A stretch of 64,000 nt of DNA from Thraustochytrium sp. TN22 (GCA_013306675.1 JABLUY010000099.1:1-64000); one strand, 5' to 3'; positions 11,581 through 21,360 are shown, counted from the stretch's first letter. Numbers and translations are program-made. Notes: generated by a model from the letters alone, not told the origin.

Positions 11581-11764
11581 TGCCCGCGCCCGCGCTCGCG
11601 CCGGCCTCCAGGCGCGCGTCCACGCGCAAGTAGCGCCCCGCTCGAGCCGGCACCCAGCAGGCCCTCGCCGGCGGCGCGAGCGCGCCGCTCGCGCGGGCTG
11701 GCGCCGGCACCGGCGCCGGCGCGGCCGCCACGGCGCGGCCGCCTGCCGCTTCCGCCCGCCGCAT
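7340..11764 (-). CDS. Large unidentified protein (1,474 aa), probably alpha-solenoid, with a possible SPRY-like region
   Basis: One uninterrupted frame from an ATG at 11764 to a stop at 7340. The N-terminus is Ala/Pro-rich with a Gly-Ala repeat encoded by gcgccc units at 11553-11610. Next come an acidic stretch (NEDEDTDEDEDREEG) and a region rich in W and V. The middle (about 400-1,000) is Leu/Ala-rich with regularly spaced hydrophobic patches, as in helical solenoids. Near residues 1,180-1,370 the order DGETWFAL ... MHVFPAVGVRG ... LRVDLRPGKPGETLD recalls a SPRY domain, but this is weak. I do not recognise the family. The protein-like composition and lack of stops over 4.4 kb argue for a real gene; unseen introns are possible. 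It is divergent from RABGGTA with 190 bp between start codons. Confidence 0.7.
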
Positions 11765-11954
11765 CGCGCCGCCGCTGGTGGAGATTTGGTTTGGGCGCGG
11801 CGGGCACTGCGCGGCGCTCGACGCATGGCCAGCTCATGAGGCAGGCCGCCAGACAGATCCCTTTCTGCCGCCGCGCGAGACAGGCCGGCGGCGCGCCCGC
11901 GCGCTCGCTCGCTCGCTCGCTCGCTTGCCTGGGCGCGCTCTCCGCTCGGCAGCC
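11765..11954. promoter_or_regulatory. Short bidirectional promoter region
   Basis: Only 190 bp separate the start codons of the large unidentified gene (-) and RABGGTA (+), so both promoters and leaders must lie here or overlap coding DNA. It contains a gctc tetranucleotide run at 11902-11928. No TATA box is evident. Confidence 0.55.
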
Positions 11955-12956
11955 ATGCACGGGCGCAAGCAAAAGGACCGCGCCGCGGCGGCGGCCGAGC
12001 CGGACGAGGTCAAGGCGGCGCGCGCGGCCAAGTTCGCCAAGCTGCGCGGCCTGCTGCAAACGGCGCTGGAGTGCCGCGCGGCAGGCGATACCTCGGACGA
12101 GACCATGGCGCTCTGCGCCAAGCTGCTGTGTATCAACCCGAGCATCAACACGCTGTGGAATGTGCGGCGCGACGGCCTGCTGGTGCGCGCCGACCAGGCC
12201 GGCGAGGACCTGGACGCACGCCGCGAGCTCTGTAAGCAGGAGCTCGACCTGAACCGCCAGGCTCTCGTGCACGGCAACGTCAAGAGCCACGAGGGCTGGT
12301 CACACCGCGCCTGGATCGTGCGCGACTTCGCGGACCAGGGCCGCCTCGTGGACCTCAACGTTGAGCTCGGACTCTGCGACCAGTTGCTCGCCATGGACGA
12401 GCGCAACTTCCACTGCTTCCAGTACCGGCGCGTGCTGGCGGCCCTCGCGGGCCACGGCGCGGCCGATGATATGCGCTTTGCGGAAGGGCTCGTCGAGCGC
12501 AACTTCTCCAACTACTCGGCCTGGCACCTGCGCATCAAGGCGCTCGAAGATCGCTCTGGCGACCTTGGCGCCGACCTTCTGCGCGAGGAGTTCGACCTCG
12601 TCTGCAATGCGCTCTTCACCGAGCCGGACGACTCTTCTGGCTGGATGTACCACCGCTGGCTCGTGCGCCAGCTGCGACCACGCTCCATCCTCGGCGACGA
12701 GTCTGCGCGCCGTAAGCTCGTGCAGGACCAGGCCGCCGTGTGCCTTGAGCTCAACGAGATGGAAGACGGCAAGAGCAAGTGGGCGCTTCTCGGCCTCCTG
12801 CGCCTCTTTGAGCTCGCCCAGCGCCACTACCCGGACCTCGCCGTGCTCTCTGCGCCCCACACGGTCCCCTCTCTCATCTCCAGCCTCGAGGCCTGCGACC
12901 CTTCTCACGCCGTCTACTACCGCCACCTCGGCGCTAAGCTCACGCCTGTTGCCTAA
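11955..12956 (+). CDS. RABGGTA: Rab geranylgeranyltransferase alpha subunit
   Basis: 333 residues. It begins MHGRKQKDR, like the conserved MHGR start of animal and fungal orthologues, which fixes the start ATG. Five protein-prenyltransferase alpha repeats are readable: LWNVRRDGLL (about 66), GWSHRAWIVRD (about 113), CFQYRRVLAAL (about 153), YSAWHLRIKAL (about 187) and GWMYHRWLVRQL (about 228). The protein pairs with the beta subunit and Rab escort protein to geranylgeranylate C-terminal cysteines of Rab GTPases, enabling their membrane attachment. The Ig-like and leucine-rich domains of the mammalian protein are absent, as in yeast Bet4. Farnesyltransferase alpha is the alternative, but the MHGR start favours the Rab enzyme. 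Confidence 0.94.
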   Translation: MHGRKQKDRAAAAAEPDEVKAARAAKFAKLRGLLQTALECRAAGDTSDETMALCAKLLCINPSINTLWNVRRDGLLVRADQAGEDLDARRELCKQELDLNRQALVHGNVKSHEGWSHRAWIVRDFADQGRLVDLNVELGLCDQLLAMDERNFHCFQYRRVLAALAGHGAADDMRFAEGLVERNFSNYSAWHLRIKALEDRSGDLGADLLREEFDLVCNALFTEPDDSSGWMYHRWLVRQLRPRSILGDESARRKLVQDQAAVCLELNEMEDGKSKWALLGLLRLFELAQRHYPDLAVLSAPHTVPSLISSLEACDPSHAVYYRHLGAKLTPVA

Positions 12957-13077
12957 TCCCTGCCACGCTTGAGCTCCTCTTGCCCTCCGCAAATCCGAGC
13001 CGCCAGGCCGCACCGACGCCGATCGAGCCTCGTCATCCACCGTGCCTGCAGGATCTGCTCTCCGAGCCACTTTCTTG

Positions 13078-13132
13078 GCTAGCTAGCTAGCTGGAGAGAG
13101 CCTCTCTACTAGCTGCTCTAGAGCTAGCTAGT
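13078..13132. repeat. GCTAGC/CTAG palindromic cluster
   Basis: gctagctagctagctgg at 13078-13094 and gagctagctagtc at 13120-13132, in the RABGGTA-CDK intergenic region. Confidence 0.8.
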
Positions 13133-13352
13133 CTGTGCGTCCTTGCCGCGCGCAAGGCCCCAGCCCACCGCCGCTACGAGCCTGCGGGCGCTTGGAGTTG
13201 GTCGACTGCACGGCGGCCACTCCGAGGCCTCGAACTTGAAGCGGCCGCCCGACTGGCCCGCCTGACTGGCCGCCGCCTGCCGCGAGGTGCGACGCGCGGC
13301 GCCAGGCGCGGGCGGCAGGCCGGCAGCGACGCGCGGCGCGGCGGCGGCCAGC

Positions 13353-13355
13353 GGA

Positions 13356-13387
<32 letters not shown>

Positions 13388-13433
13388 GCGGCGGGCGGCG
13401 GCCAGCGCGGGCGGCGGCGGCGGGCCGGGCGCA

Positions 13434-13467
<34 letters not shown>
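13353..13467. repeat. GGC trinucleotide repeats
   Basis: Two near-perfect ggc/gcg runs within the probable 5' leader of the CDK gene, about 90-200 bp upstream of its ATG. They would form a very GC-rich, structure-prone leader. Confidence 0.8.
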
Positions 13468-13553
13468 GAGATCAGGCGCAAGGCGCTAGGCGAAAGCTCG
13501 GCGGCTCGCGCGAGCGCGGCGGCGCGGCGCGGCGCGGCGAGGGCGCAGCCGCC

Positions 13554-14856
13554 ATGGAGCGGTACCAGAAGCTGGTGAAGATCGGCGAGGGCACCTACGG
13601 TGTCGTGTACAAGGCGAAGGACCGCATCACGGGCGAGGGTAGGTGCAAGCGAGCAAGCGAGCGAGCGAGCGAGCGAGCGAACTCGCGGGCTCGTGCTCGT
13701 GGCTCGTGGACGGGCATGGACTGACTGACGGCGCGGACGCGGGACGCAGTCATTGCGCTCAAGCGGATCCGGCTCGAGCAGGAGGATGAGGGCATCCCGT
13801 CGTAGGTTGGGAGATGGTGCGGTGCTGAGAGGCTCGGTGATGTGTGTGCTCCTGTGCACGCGTGCAGTGGTTTGCTGACGAGGCCGAGGGACCGCATCGA
13901 CGCGCAGGACGGCGATCCGGGAGATCAGCCTGCTCAAAGAGCTGCAGCACCCGAACATCGTGAAGCTGTACGATGTGGTTCATACGGAGCGCAAGCTGAC
14001 GCTCGTGTTCGAGTACCTTGACCAAGACTTGAAGAGTAGGTTGAGCCACGCTTCCCTGCGGAACGAGAGGGAGACTGACGAGGAGAGTCGACGTCCACGA
14101 TACGGCGCAGAGTACCTTGACGTGTGCGAGGGTGGGCTGGAGGCGAACGTGTTGAAGAGCCTGCTGTTTCAACTGCTTCGCGGTGTGGCCTTTTGCCACA
14201 GCCACCGGGTGCTGCACCGAGACCTCAAGCCGCAGAACCTGCTCATCAACCGGGAGGGCGAGCTGAAGCTGGCAGACTTTGGTCTGGCGCGTGCGTTCGG
14301 CATCCCGGTGCGCAGCTACACGCACGAGGTGGTGACGCTGTGGTACCGTGCGCCGGACGTGCTGCTGGGCAGCCGAAAGTACTCAACACCTGTGGACATT
14401 TGGAGCATTGGGTGCATTTTTGCGGAGATGTCGAACGGCAAACCGCTCTTCACCGGCACGACGGAGCCGACGCAGCTGGACAAGATCTTTTCGGCCTTGG
14501 GCGCGCCGGACGAGCAGGAGTGGCCGCTCTTGACGGAGCTGCCGGAGTGGCCGGCCATCAAGGCCAAGCTGCACAAGAAGTTCGCGCAGACCGGCAAGCC
14601 GTACTTGAAGCCGGCCAACATCAAGCATCTCGTCAAGAACCTCTCGGACGACGGCGTGGACCTGCTCTCGTCCATGCTCATCTACGACCCGTCCAAGCGC
14701 ATCACTGCCAAGGCGGCGCTTGAGCACTCATACTTTGCCGGCGTCGACGAGGGCCTCGCCCTGCAGCAGCACCAGCAGCAGGGCGCCTCCGCTCCGCACC
14801 CGCCCTCGACCCATGACGAGATGGACGCCGAGGATACGCCTGGCCAGGAGCTCTGA
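13554..14856 (+). CDS. PSTAIRE cyclin-dependent kinase (CDK1/CDK2/CDK5 group), four exons
   Basis: Exons 13554-13638, 13750-13801, 13908-14035 and 14111-14856 join to 1,011 nt (336 residues). Introns are 111, 106 and 75 nt, all starting gtaggt and ending gcag. The boundaries are set by the conserved kinase sequence: TGE|VIALK, EGIPS|TAIREIS and DLK|KYLD. It has the glycine loop GEGTYG with T14/Y15 (the inhibitory sites in this family), K33, an exact PSTAIRE helix at 45-51 for cyclin binding, HRDLKPQN (D126), DFG (D144) and activation threonine T159 in SYTHEVVT. This is a fully canonical cell-cycle kinase with a C-terminal tail of about 40 residues containing Gln-rich sequence. The start has a strong gccgccATGg context. 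CDK1 versus CDK2 cannot be separated by eye. Confidence 0.96.
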
Positions 14857-15184
14857 CGATCATGCCGGAGTCGATAATGACGATGGCATGGACCCCGCGC
14901 GGTAGTGGCGGTAACGCTCGGGCACTTTGTGCCGCACTTGTGCCGCGTTCGGGACGCGCATGAATGATGATCTGGCCGCTGATCTGGCCGCCTCTCGCCT
15001 CGCTTCTTCTGCGAGACATCTTTCTTTGGCTAACTAAGCGAATGAGAAGACTTCCATTGTTTTGACGACTCGCCAGCGGAGGCCTGCCTCGCCACACGGA
15101 AGAAGCGTGTTCTTTCTGTGAGACATGATCGGCACATGATGCAAGGAGACTTGACGTTTTGCTTTCCTTGCAAGATAAGCTAAG
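14857..15184. other. Convergent intergenic region
   Basis: 3' flanks of the CDK gene (+) and the alcohol dehydrogenase gene (-). AT-richer around 15010-15170, consistent with 3' processing signals; no gene is seen. Confidence 0.6.
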
Positions 15185-16468
15185 TTAGAGACGGGAGGCG
15201 CCTGGCGACACGGGTGGCGGGAGCAGCGCGCGTAGGATGCGCGCGCAGTCCGCCTGGTCCATGTACCGAATGGTCGGGTAGCCCGGGTCGCGCATGTTGT
15301 CCGTAAAGGCCATCACGGGGCTGTGGCGCTCGCCGTGCGCCTCCTCAAGTGCCTTCGCGGCCAGCTCCTCGACGTCGGTGGCCTTCATGCCCTCCACAAA
15401 GGCTGGCATCTTCATCTCGGCATGCATCTCGCGCACGCGGGCCACGAAGCGCTTCGCGAGGTCCGCGTCGGCATCTCCTGCGCCGCCGAGTCCCGCAGCG
15501 CGCGCAAGCTCCGCCAGCTTGGCGTGCGCTGCCTCGCCGTAAAAGTCCAGCACGTGCGGGAGCACCATGGCGTTGGCCACGCCGTGCGGCACATGGAATT
15601 TGTAGCCGATGTTATGCGCGATGGCGTGCACGTAGCCGACAGCGCCAACGGAGATGCCAATGCCGGCGTCGAAGGAGGCTAGCAACATGGACTCGCGCGC
15701 CTCGAGGTCCTCGACGCCGCGGTGGTAGGTGCGAAGCAGACTGGCAAAGACGCCCTCCACGGCGCGCCGGGAGCGCACCGCCGAGTACGGCGTGGCCCAC
15801 GGCGAGAGGTAGCTCTCCACGGCGTGCGTGAGCGCGTCCATGCCAGTCGCCGCGCTGATGGGTGGCGGCAGGTTGCGCACGAGTTCCGGATCAAGGATCG
15901 CCACCTTTGGCAGCAGCTTAAAGTCCGTCACGAGCAGCTTGCGCTGCGAGACCGGGTCGCTCAGTACTGCGGCCTGCGTCACTTCCGAGCCCGTGCCGTG
16001 CGTCGTAGGCACGGCCAGAAGCGGCGGCAGCCGGCGTCGCACCTTGAAGGCGCCCGCAAAGCTGGCGATGGGCTTGCCGCGGTTGGTGGCCAGCACGCCG
16101 ATGAGCTTGGCGCAGTCGATCGAGGATCCGCCGCCCACCGCGACGATGCCATCGCAGCCGCGCTCCGCGAACCGCTGCGCGCCGGCCTCCACCTGCGCCA
16201 CGGTGGGGTCCGGCAGCACCTCGTCGAAGACCTCGACCTCGATGCCAGCATCCTTGAGCGCCGTACAGACGGCGGCCACGATGCCCACCTTGACCAGCAC
16301 GGCGTCCGTGACGACCAGCGCCTTGGTGACGCCGAGCTCGCGCGCCGCCTCGCCCCCGCGCGCGACGCAGCCGGCGCCGGTCAGCAGCTTGGGCACCAAG
16401 CGCTCGTACTTGATGCTCGCCACGGCGCGCCCCGCCAGCGCGCTCTTGAACCTGTGCACGAGCGGCAT
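15185..16468 (-). CDS. Iron-containing (group III) alcohol dehydrogenase
   Basis: 427 residues, a usual length for the family. The dinucleotide-binding signature VAVGGGSSIDCAK is near residues 108-120 and VPTTHGTGSEVT follows. Metal ligands are visible as D211 and H215 (GMDALTHAVESY), H281 (GYVHAIAHNIG) and H295 (FHVPHGVANA). The enzyme should carry out NAD(P)-dependent interconversion of an alcohol or hydroxyacid and a carbonyl compound. Candidates are a hydroxyacid-oxoacid transhydrogenase (ADHFE1-like) or a bacterial-type primary alcohol dehydrogenase; the substrate cannot be told from sequence. Start: the ATG at 16468 precedes a slightly basic N-terminus that could be a weak mitochondrial signal. 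Divergent from the RING gene, 780 bp away. Confidence 0.95.
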   Translation of the reverse strand: MPLVHRFKSALAGRAVASIKYERLVPKLLTGAGCVARGGEAARELGVTKALVVTDAVLVKVGIVAAVCTALKDAGIEVEVFDEVLPDPTVAQVEAGAQRFAERGCDGIVAVGGGSSIDCAKLIGVLATNRGKPIASFAGAFKVRRRLPPLLAVPTTHGTGSEVTQAAVLSDPVSQRKLLVTDFKLLPKVAILDPELVRNLPPPISAATGMDALTHAVESYLSPWATPYSAVRSRRAVEGVFASLLRTYHRGVEDLEARESMLLASFDAGIGISVGAVGYVHAIAHNIGYKFHVPHGVANAMVLPHVLDFYGEAAHAKLAELARAAGLGGAGDADADLAKRFVARVREMHAEMKMPAFVEGMKATDVEELAAKALEEAHGERHSPVMAFTDNMRDPGYPTIRYMDQADCARILRALLPPPVSPGASRL

Positions 16469-17248
16469 CGCGCCAGCCAGCCAGCCGGGCCGTCCGCGCG
16501 GCGCTCGTCTGCGCAGGCCGGCGCTCGTCTGCGCAGGAAGGGCGGCCCGCCGTGCTTTCGCGCTCTGCCGCGCCGCCGAGCGCCGCGGGGCGTGCGGTAC
16601 GGCGCCGGACAATCGACGGATGGATGGATGGATGGATGCGCAGGATGGCGCGTGGGACGCGCCGGGCCCCTGCGACGCCTGGCGCGGCGCGAACCCGCGC
16701 AGCTGGACCGGGCTCGCCAAGCCGGGCCCCGACCCGGACCGGGGCGCGCAAGGCGCGGCGCAAGACGGAGCCGAGCCCGGGCTGACTGCGAGCGCGAGGC
16801 GACTCTCGCTGCAGCGCGGCAGGGTGCCATCCATGACCACTGCATGCAGGACTGTCACAGTCTGATCATGATCAGGCTGCGCGCGGGAGAATGCGCCGCG
16901 CGCGCTCGGCGTTGCGCACGCCGCGGCACGCGCACCGTGGAGCGAGCGCCGCCGCGCGGGCCGGGAAGCAAAAGCCCAAGGAGAACGAACGCCTGGCGCC
17001 GCGCGCGAGGGCGCGCGGGGCGGCTGGCGCGCGCCGCTGTCGCCGCTCGCTCGGCGGCGACTTCTCGCCGCTGCCGCTCGCGGTGCGCTGGAGCGGAGGG
17101 GCCAACGAACGCGCGCGCGGGCAGGGCGGGCGTCCACATCATCTTCCCAAGAAGGCCAAGAAAGGCCCAAGTCCAAAACTTGCTCGTCGACGGCGCCTCG
17201 AAACGTCCGGAGGTGCTCGTGGCGCCACTGCGCGCGGTGGCCGCGACC
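16469..17248. other. Divergent promoter region of alcohol dehydrogenase and RING genes
   Basis: 780 bp, GC-rich, with a short ggat tetranucleotide run at 16617-16638. Open frames extend across it from both genes but lack ATG codons with conserved sequence behind them. Confidence 0.55.
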
Positions 17249-19372
17249 ATGTTTGGCGTGCGGCTGCGGCAGGCCCGCGCTGCGATCCGAGCGAGGCGAG
17301 GGCAAGAGCTCGCCTGGGAGGTCGCGACGGCGACCGTCTCGCCCGGGTTCCAGTGGAACGTGCCGCTCAGCGAGGCGACCGACCCGGAGCGCGGCGTCAT
17401 CGTCAACTTTGGGAGGACGGACGAGGGCCCAGGCGGGTCGCGAGTCCTGGGCACCGTGGCGCCAGAGGGCCTACAGTGGGCGCTCGTCACGCGCGTGGAT
17501 GGCATCGCCTTTGTGGTGCTGTACCCTATCCTGACTGACAGGGAGGTTGCTGGCGGGGAGAGCGTGAGCTTTCATCCGGGCACGATGCCTTCGTTGGCCA
17601 TCCAGTGCGACGAGGAGCAGCAGAGGCGAGTCCGGTTGCATTCGGGCGGCGTGCTGGAACTCCGCGGTGAGAACCTGCGCGCGTCGCGCTGGCAGCGCGG
17701 CGGTCTTGTGACGCTCACTTTGCGCTTGGGTATTTCCATGGTGCATGACTGGCTGGACACGCTTCGGCCCCTGCAGCCGGCCGCTCGCAGGAATGCCGGG
17801 CTCCTCTCGCGGCGATCGCAGAGCCGGACGACCCCGATGGCGACTGAAGCGGCGCAGGCGGGCGGCTCTCGGCACGTGCATCGGCGAGATGGGTTAGCAG
17901 AGACTTTCTTTGACGCGGAAACCGAGGAGCGTCCGCTCGTCCGACCAGCAGCGAACACGCGGCTGACCGTGGAGACACAACGCGAGCTCCTGATGCTACA
18001 CACAGTTCTGGCGGTCATCCTGCGAGCGAGCAAGACGCCCGAGGATGGAGGTGCATTTGCGTGGGCCTCGAGCCTTCTCTTTATGCGCGGCGTGTATTAC
18101 GTGCTGGGTAGGAAGCGGGCACAGTGCACGGCGCTTGGGCGCTGCATCGAGCCTGCCGTCGTGGTGGGTCTCTTGCTGCTTCGCACCCTGTATGCCGACG
18201 TGGCGGCTCGCGGCTGGCAGGTTCTGGCCGCGTTGCAGGCGTACCTGGTGGTGCGGCTCTTCATCGTTGGCCAAGACTCGCAGTGGGCGCACGCCGCGCC
18301 GATGAGGGAAAACGCGGCCCGCGCGGCGGCCGTGGTGACCGGCCTGCAGGCCTGGCGTCTTTGGCTGGGGAATGACGCAGGAGACGGCGCGAGCGCGACC
18401 ACCTCGTTCGCTGGCCTGGACTTCTGGGCGGGCCTCGTCCTGAGCGTGCCTGCGGTGCAGGCGAAGCTGCTTGAGAGGTGGCCTCGCATGGGCCTGCGCG
18501 GGGCGCTGATGCTGGTGGCCTCGCTGCAGGCGTTGGTCATCGCCGGGACGTGCGTCCACCCTGCGGGCGAGCTGTCCGAGGCCATGGGTATTGTGGCTGT
18601 GGTCTTGGCGTACACGGCGCGCCAGGCATACGGCGGCACAGCGACGACTCAGAACTATCGCAGCGTTGTAGTCGCGGCCGGCTTGGTGCTGGCGCTGGAC
18701 TCGCACCTGTCTGCGCGTCTGGCGCTGTCCGCGCTGTGCGCGCTGGCTTCGGAAGGGCGGACGCGAGTGCAAGCACGGCTGCACAGTGGGATCCCGGCCG
18801 GGCAGCTTCTCGTGGTCACGAGCATTGTGCGCCTCGTGCTCTGGCTCGCGGAGGCGCCCCCAGTGCAGCTCTACATGCGCATGATGGGGTGGCTGGCCCA
18901 CGTGATGCGGAAGCGCTGCCAAGGCGAGCGCCGTCCCAAGGACGACCGCTCCTTTCTGTTCGCGGTGAAGCCGGGGCTGGTGTTCTCGTTCTCGCTGGCC
19001 ATGTACCACCTCGCGATGGCGACGCCGATCTGGCTCTCGCCGCTCTTTGCGGTCATGATGGCGGCACCGGCGCTGGCGCAGCTTTCGAATGCGGGCGTCG
19101 TGGACAGGGGAAGCGACGCTGTGGATACCGTGTCGGCAGGGCAGGACTGCTCCATCTGCCTCGATGTGCTGGAGTTTGGAACCGAGGCGAGCATGACACC
19201 ATGCAAGCACGTCTTCCACATTGCCTGCTTGGCGACTTGGATGGCCTCCCAAGAGAGACACCGGACGACGTGCCCTCTGTGTCGGCAGGCGCTCCGAGGA
19301 CCAGGTACTCGCTGTAGGATTCAGAGTCCTGCGACAGAGAGAGACCATGCCGTGTTTACGACCATGGGGTAA
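17249..19372 (+). CDS. Polytopic membrane protein with C-terminal RING-H2 finger (probable E3 ubiquitin ligase)
   Basis: 707 residues. A soluble N-terminal region (about 1-230) of unknown fold contains beta-rich segments such as GLQWALVTRVDGIAFVVLYP. At least eight hydrophobic segments follow between about 255 and 610, for example AVVVGLLLLRTLY and AMGIVAVVLAYTA. The C-terminus has a RING-H2 finger at about 634-682 (CSIC ... CKHVFHIAC ... CPLC), all eight zinc ligands present in C3H2C3 order. RING-H2 fingers recruit E2 enzymes, so this is probably a membrane ubiquitin ligase acting at the ER, Golgi or vacuole. The span number suggests a TUL1- or Hrd1-like layout, but I cannot assign orthology. 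Start: the ATG at 17249, because upstream frame lacks protein character. Coding is well supported, the exact start less so. Confidence 0.85.
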   Translation: MFGVRLRQARAAIRARRGQELAWEVATATVSPGFQWNVPLSEATDPERGVIVNFGRTDEGPGGSRVLGTVAPEGLQWALVTRVDGIAFVVLYPILTDREVAGGESVSFHPGTMPSLAIQCDEEQQRRVRLHSGGVLELRGENLRASRWQRGGLVTLTLRLGISMVHDWLDTLRPLQPAARRNAGLLSRRSQSRTTPMATEAAQAGGSRHVHRRDGLAETFFDAETEERPLVRPAANTRLTVETQRELLMLHTVLAVILRASKTPEDGGAFAWASSLLFMRGVYYVLGRKRAQCTALGRCIEPAVVVGLLLLRTLYADVAARGWQVLAALQAYLVVRLFIVGQDSQWAHAAPMRENAARAAAVVTGLQAWRLWLGNDAGDGASATTSFAGLDFWAGLVLSVPAVQAKLLERWPRMGLRGALMLVASLQALVIAGTCVHPAGELSEAMGIVAVVLAYTARQAYGGTATTQNYRSVVVAAGLVLALDSHLSARLALSALCALASEGRTRVQARLHSGIPAGQLLVVTSIVRLVLWLAEAPPVQLYMRMMGWLAHVMRKRCQGERRPKDDRSFLFAVKPGLVFSFSLAMYHLAMATPIWLSPLFAVMMAAPALAQLSNAGVVDRGSDAVDTVSAGQDCSICLDVLEFGTEASMTPCKHVFHIACLATWMASQERHRTTCPLCRQALRGPGTRCRIQSPATERDHAVFTTMG

Positions 19373-20789
19373 GGAGCAAGCAAGAGGATGCTTGGGATTA
19401 CGGAGGATGACGCAACTAAAATCTAAGTCGCACATGCGTGCTATGCCAAACTGTAAGGCAGGAGGGGACTTGCATTCTTGCACCGGGTGCTGCTTCTCCT
19501 GGGAAAGGGGGGGGGGGAGCAAGATTGTCCAAGCCTCGGGCGGTCAGTCAGTGTCAGCGCGGCTGACAGCGCCCACCGTAGGAAGATCGGGCGCAAGGAT
19601 GCCAAGTCTCACGAGGCTGGGAGCTCGCATGAGCGCGCGCATCTTAGGCCTTGGTTACTTCGTACAGACAGCACCGTCCCTCCTCTCAGCTCTCTCACTG
19701 TCAGGCCTAGGCCTCTACGAAGACGTGGACGGTGTTCGGCTGCATCCGGCTCCCCTGCAAGAGGATGCGTCTGGCGTCCGGAATTCACGTCCCAGGTTCT
19801 CTGCAACCACTGGCATGCGAGCCAGCACTGGCAAGGCCCCAAAAGCGATCGCGTCCAACTCCGTCCGCCGGCCAACAGCCAGACCGCGAGTGAGTGCAGT
19901 CGACGGTCCGAGGCCGGGTCGGTTGCGCACATGAGGAGAAGAACTCGTCAAGACGCCAGCGCGGCCCTCGCTGGGGCCTCGATGATAACGTCTCGACTCT
20001 CGACTGACAAGCAGAGAGGAAGGACAGAACTTCGCGACGGGCGATGCCGGGCGATGCCGGGCCGCTACGTGGGCCACTCCAGGCTGTGTCGACTCTTCGC
20101 CGCTAGCCAGGCCTGCCTGGCCTCCAACGGCCAGAGCAGGACTTCCAGCCTGAATCCGACGAAACGCGCCAAGAGCCCAACGATTTGGCCCCTGGCAGCC
20201 GTTGCGGGGCGTGCTCGCGTTGCTGCGGCACTGCCGCGTCGGCGGTCGGAAGGCCGGCGGCGGGGGCCGCGGGCTCCGGGGCGTCCGCCTTCGAGGGCCA
20301 CGGCCACGCGGTCGGATCGAATCGGACCAGTAGCCAGTGGTTGGACGTCGTGCAATGCCGTGCATTTCGGGCTCACTGGCACAACGAAACGGTCGGTGAG
20401 CGGGCGCCATTTATTTCCTTCCCCCTCGAACTGCCTGCCACTGTCTGCCAGCCAGGCCTGCCGGACGCCAGCCGACACAAGGTGCCGTCCACACGCACGA
20501 CGTTGACGTCTCAGTCATGGCCACCAAGCTCAAGCAGCGCAGACTGCTCTGGCTGATGCGCTGCGCTACCTATGCGACGCGAGATGCAGGCGATGCGTCG
20601 TGAGTGCGACAGAGCCTGTGAAGTTACGTTACGTTGGTCGTGGTGGACTCGAGAGTCTCTCCTGCTGCGGTCCATCGCCAGCCAGCGGCTCGCAAGACGG
20701 CCGCTGGGGCCTCCGTTTCTCTGGCTCTGGCTCTCGCTTGCCTGCCTGCCTGGCGCCGCCGCAGCTTTCGCAGCCGACTGCAGCTCGCT

Positions 20790-20830
20790 CTAGCTAGCTA
20801 GCTAGCTAGCGCGCTAGTTAGCTAGCTAGA
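20790..20830. repeat. GCTAGC/CTAG palindromic cluster
   Basis: Five consecutive tagc units followed by gcgctagttagctagctaga; the longest such cluster in the window. Confidence 0.8.
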
Positions 20831-21306
20831 GGGTCGGCGCGGCAGCGGCTGACAAGACATCGGCCCTCGCCGCCGTGCAAGGGACAGTGCCTCGCTGACC
20901 GACCGCGGCTCCGCGACGCTTCACCGGCCACCCCCCGCCGCTCACACTGCTGCCTGCTTGCTTCAAGGCCCCGGCTGCGCGTCAACGTCCGCGCACAGGG
21001 GCACCCAGCGTGTCGCGCCCGCGGCCAGCGCGGGTTCTCCGCACGAGCCACGGCTGGGTCCGGGCGGGACCAGCCGCGAAGTAGGCGAGGAGACAGCGCG
21101 GGTCGGTTGAAGGGGGCACAGAGCGACTGCCTGACGTCGCGTCCGCCAACAGAAGCGTCCCGGTGCCGGCGGTGCGGAAGCGCTTGGCACTCCCCGCCTT
21201 CCTGTCAGGCTGTCTCACCTGCCTCACTCGTCTCGCGGCGGCTCGCGAGCTCGCGCTCGAGTGAGCTGAGCTAGCTAGCCTCGTCAGGCCGAGCTGAGCT
21301 GATCAG

Positions 21307-21360
21307 CTGCTTTGCGTTGCTTTGCTTTGCTTTTATTTGCTTTGCTTTGCTTTGCGTTGC
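21307..21360. repeat. TTTGC pentanucleotide microsatellite
   Basis: Imperfect repetition of gcttt/tttgc over about 50 bases; a T-rich island in GC-rich surroundings. Confidence 0.8.

Larger units (their letters stand above)
12957..13553. other. Intergenic region with CTAG cluster and GGC repeats
   Basis: 3' flank of RABGGTA and promoter/leader of the CDK gene. It holds a CTAG palindrome cluster (13078-13132) about 420-475 bp before the CDK start codon and long ggc trinucleotide runs (13353-13467). No gene is supported. Confidence 0.6.

Noticed and set aside
13960-14856. CDK reading frame taken as uninterrupted through 14036-14110
   Set aside because: It would insert 25 residues between DLK and YLD, a continuous block in CDKs; removing a gtaggt...gcag intron restores DLKKYLD exactly.
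19478-20506. 342-codon plus-strand open frame
   Set aside because: Arg/Ser/Pro-rich, no recognisable domain, overlapping open frames on both strands, no supporting start context.
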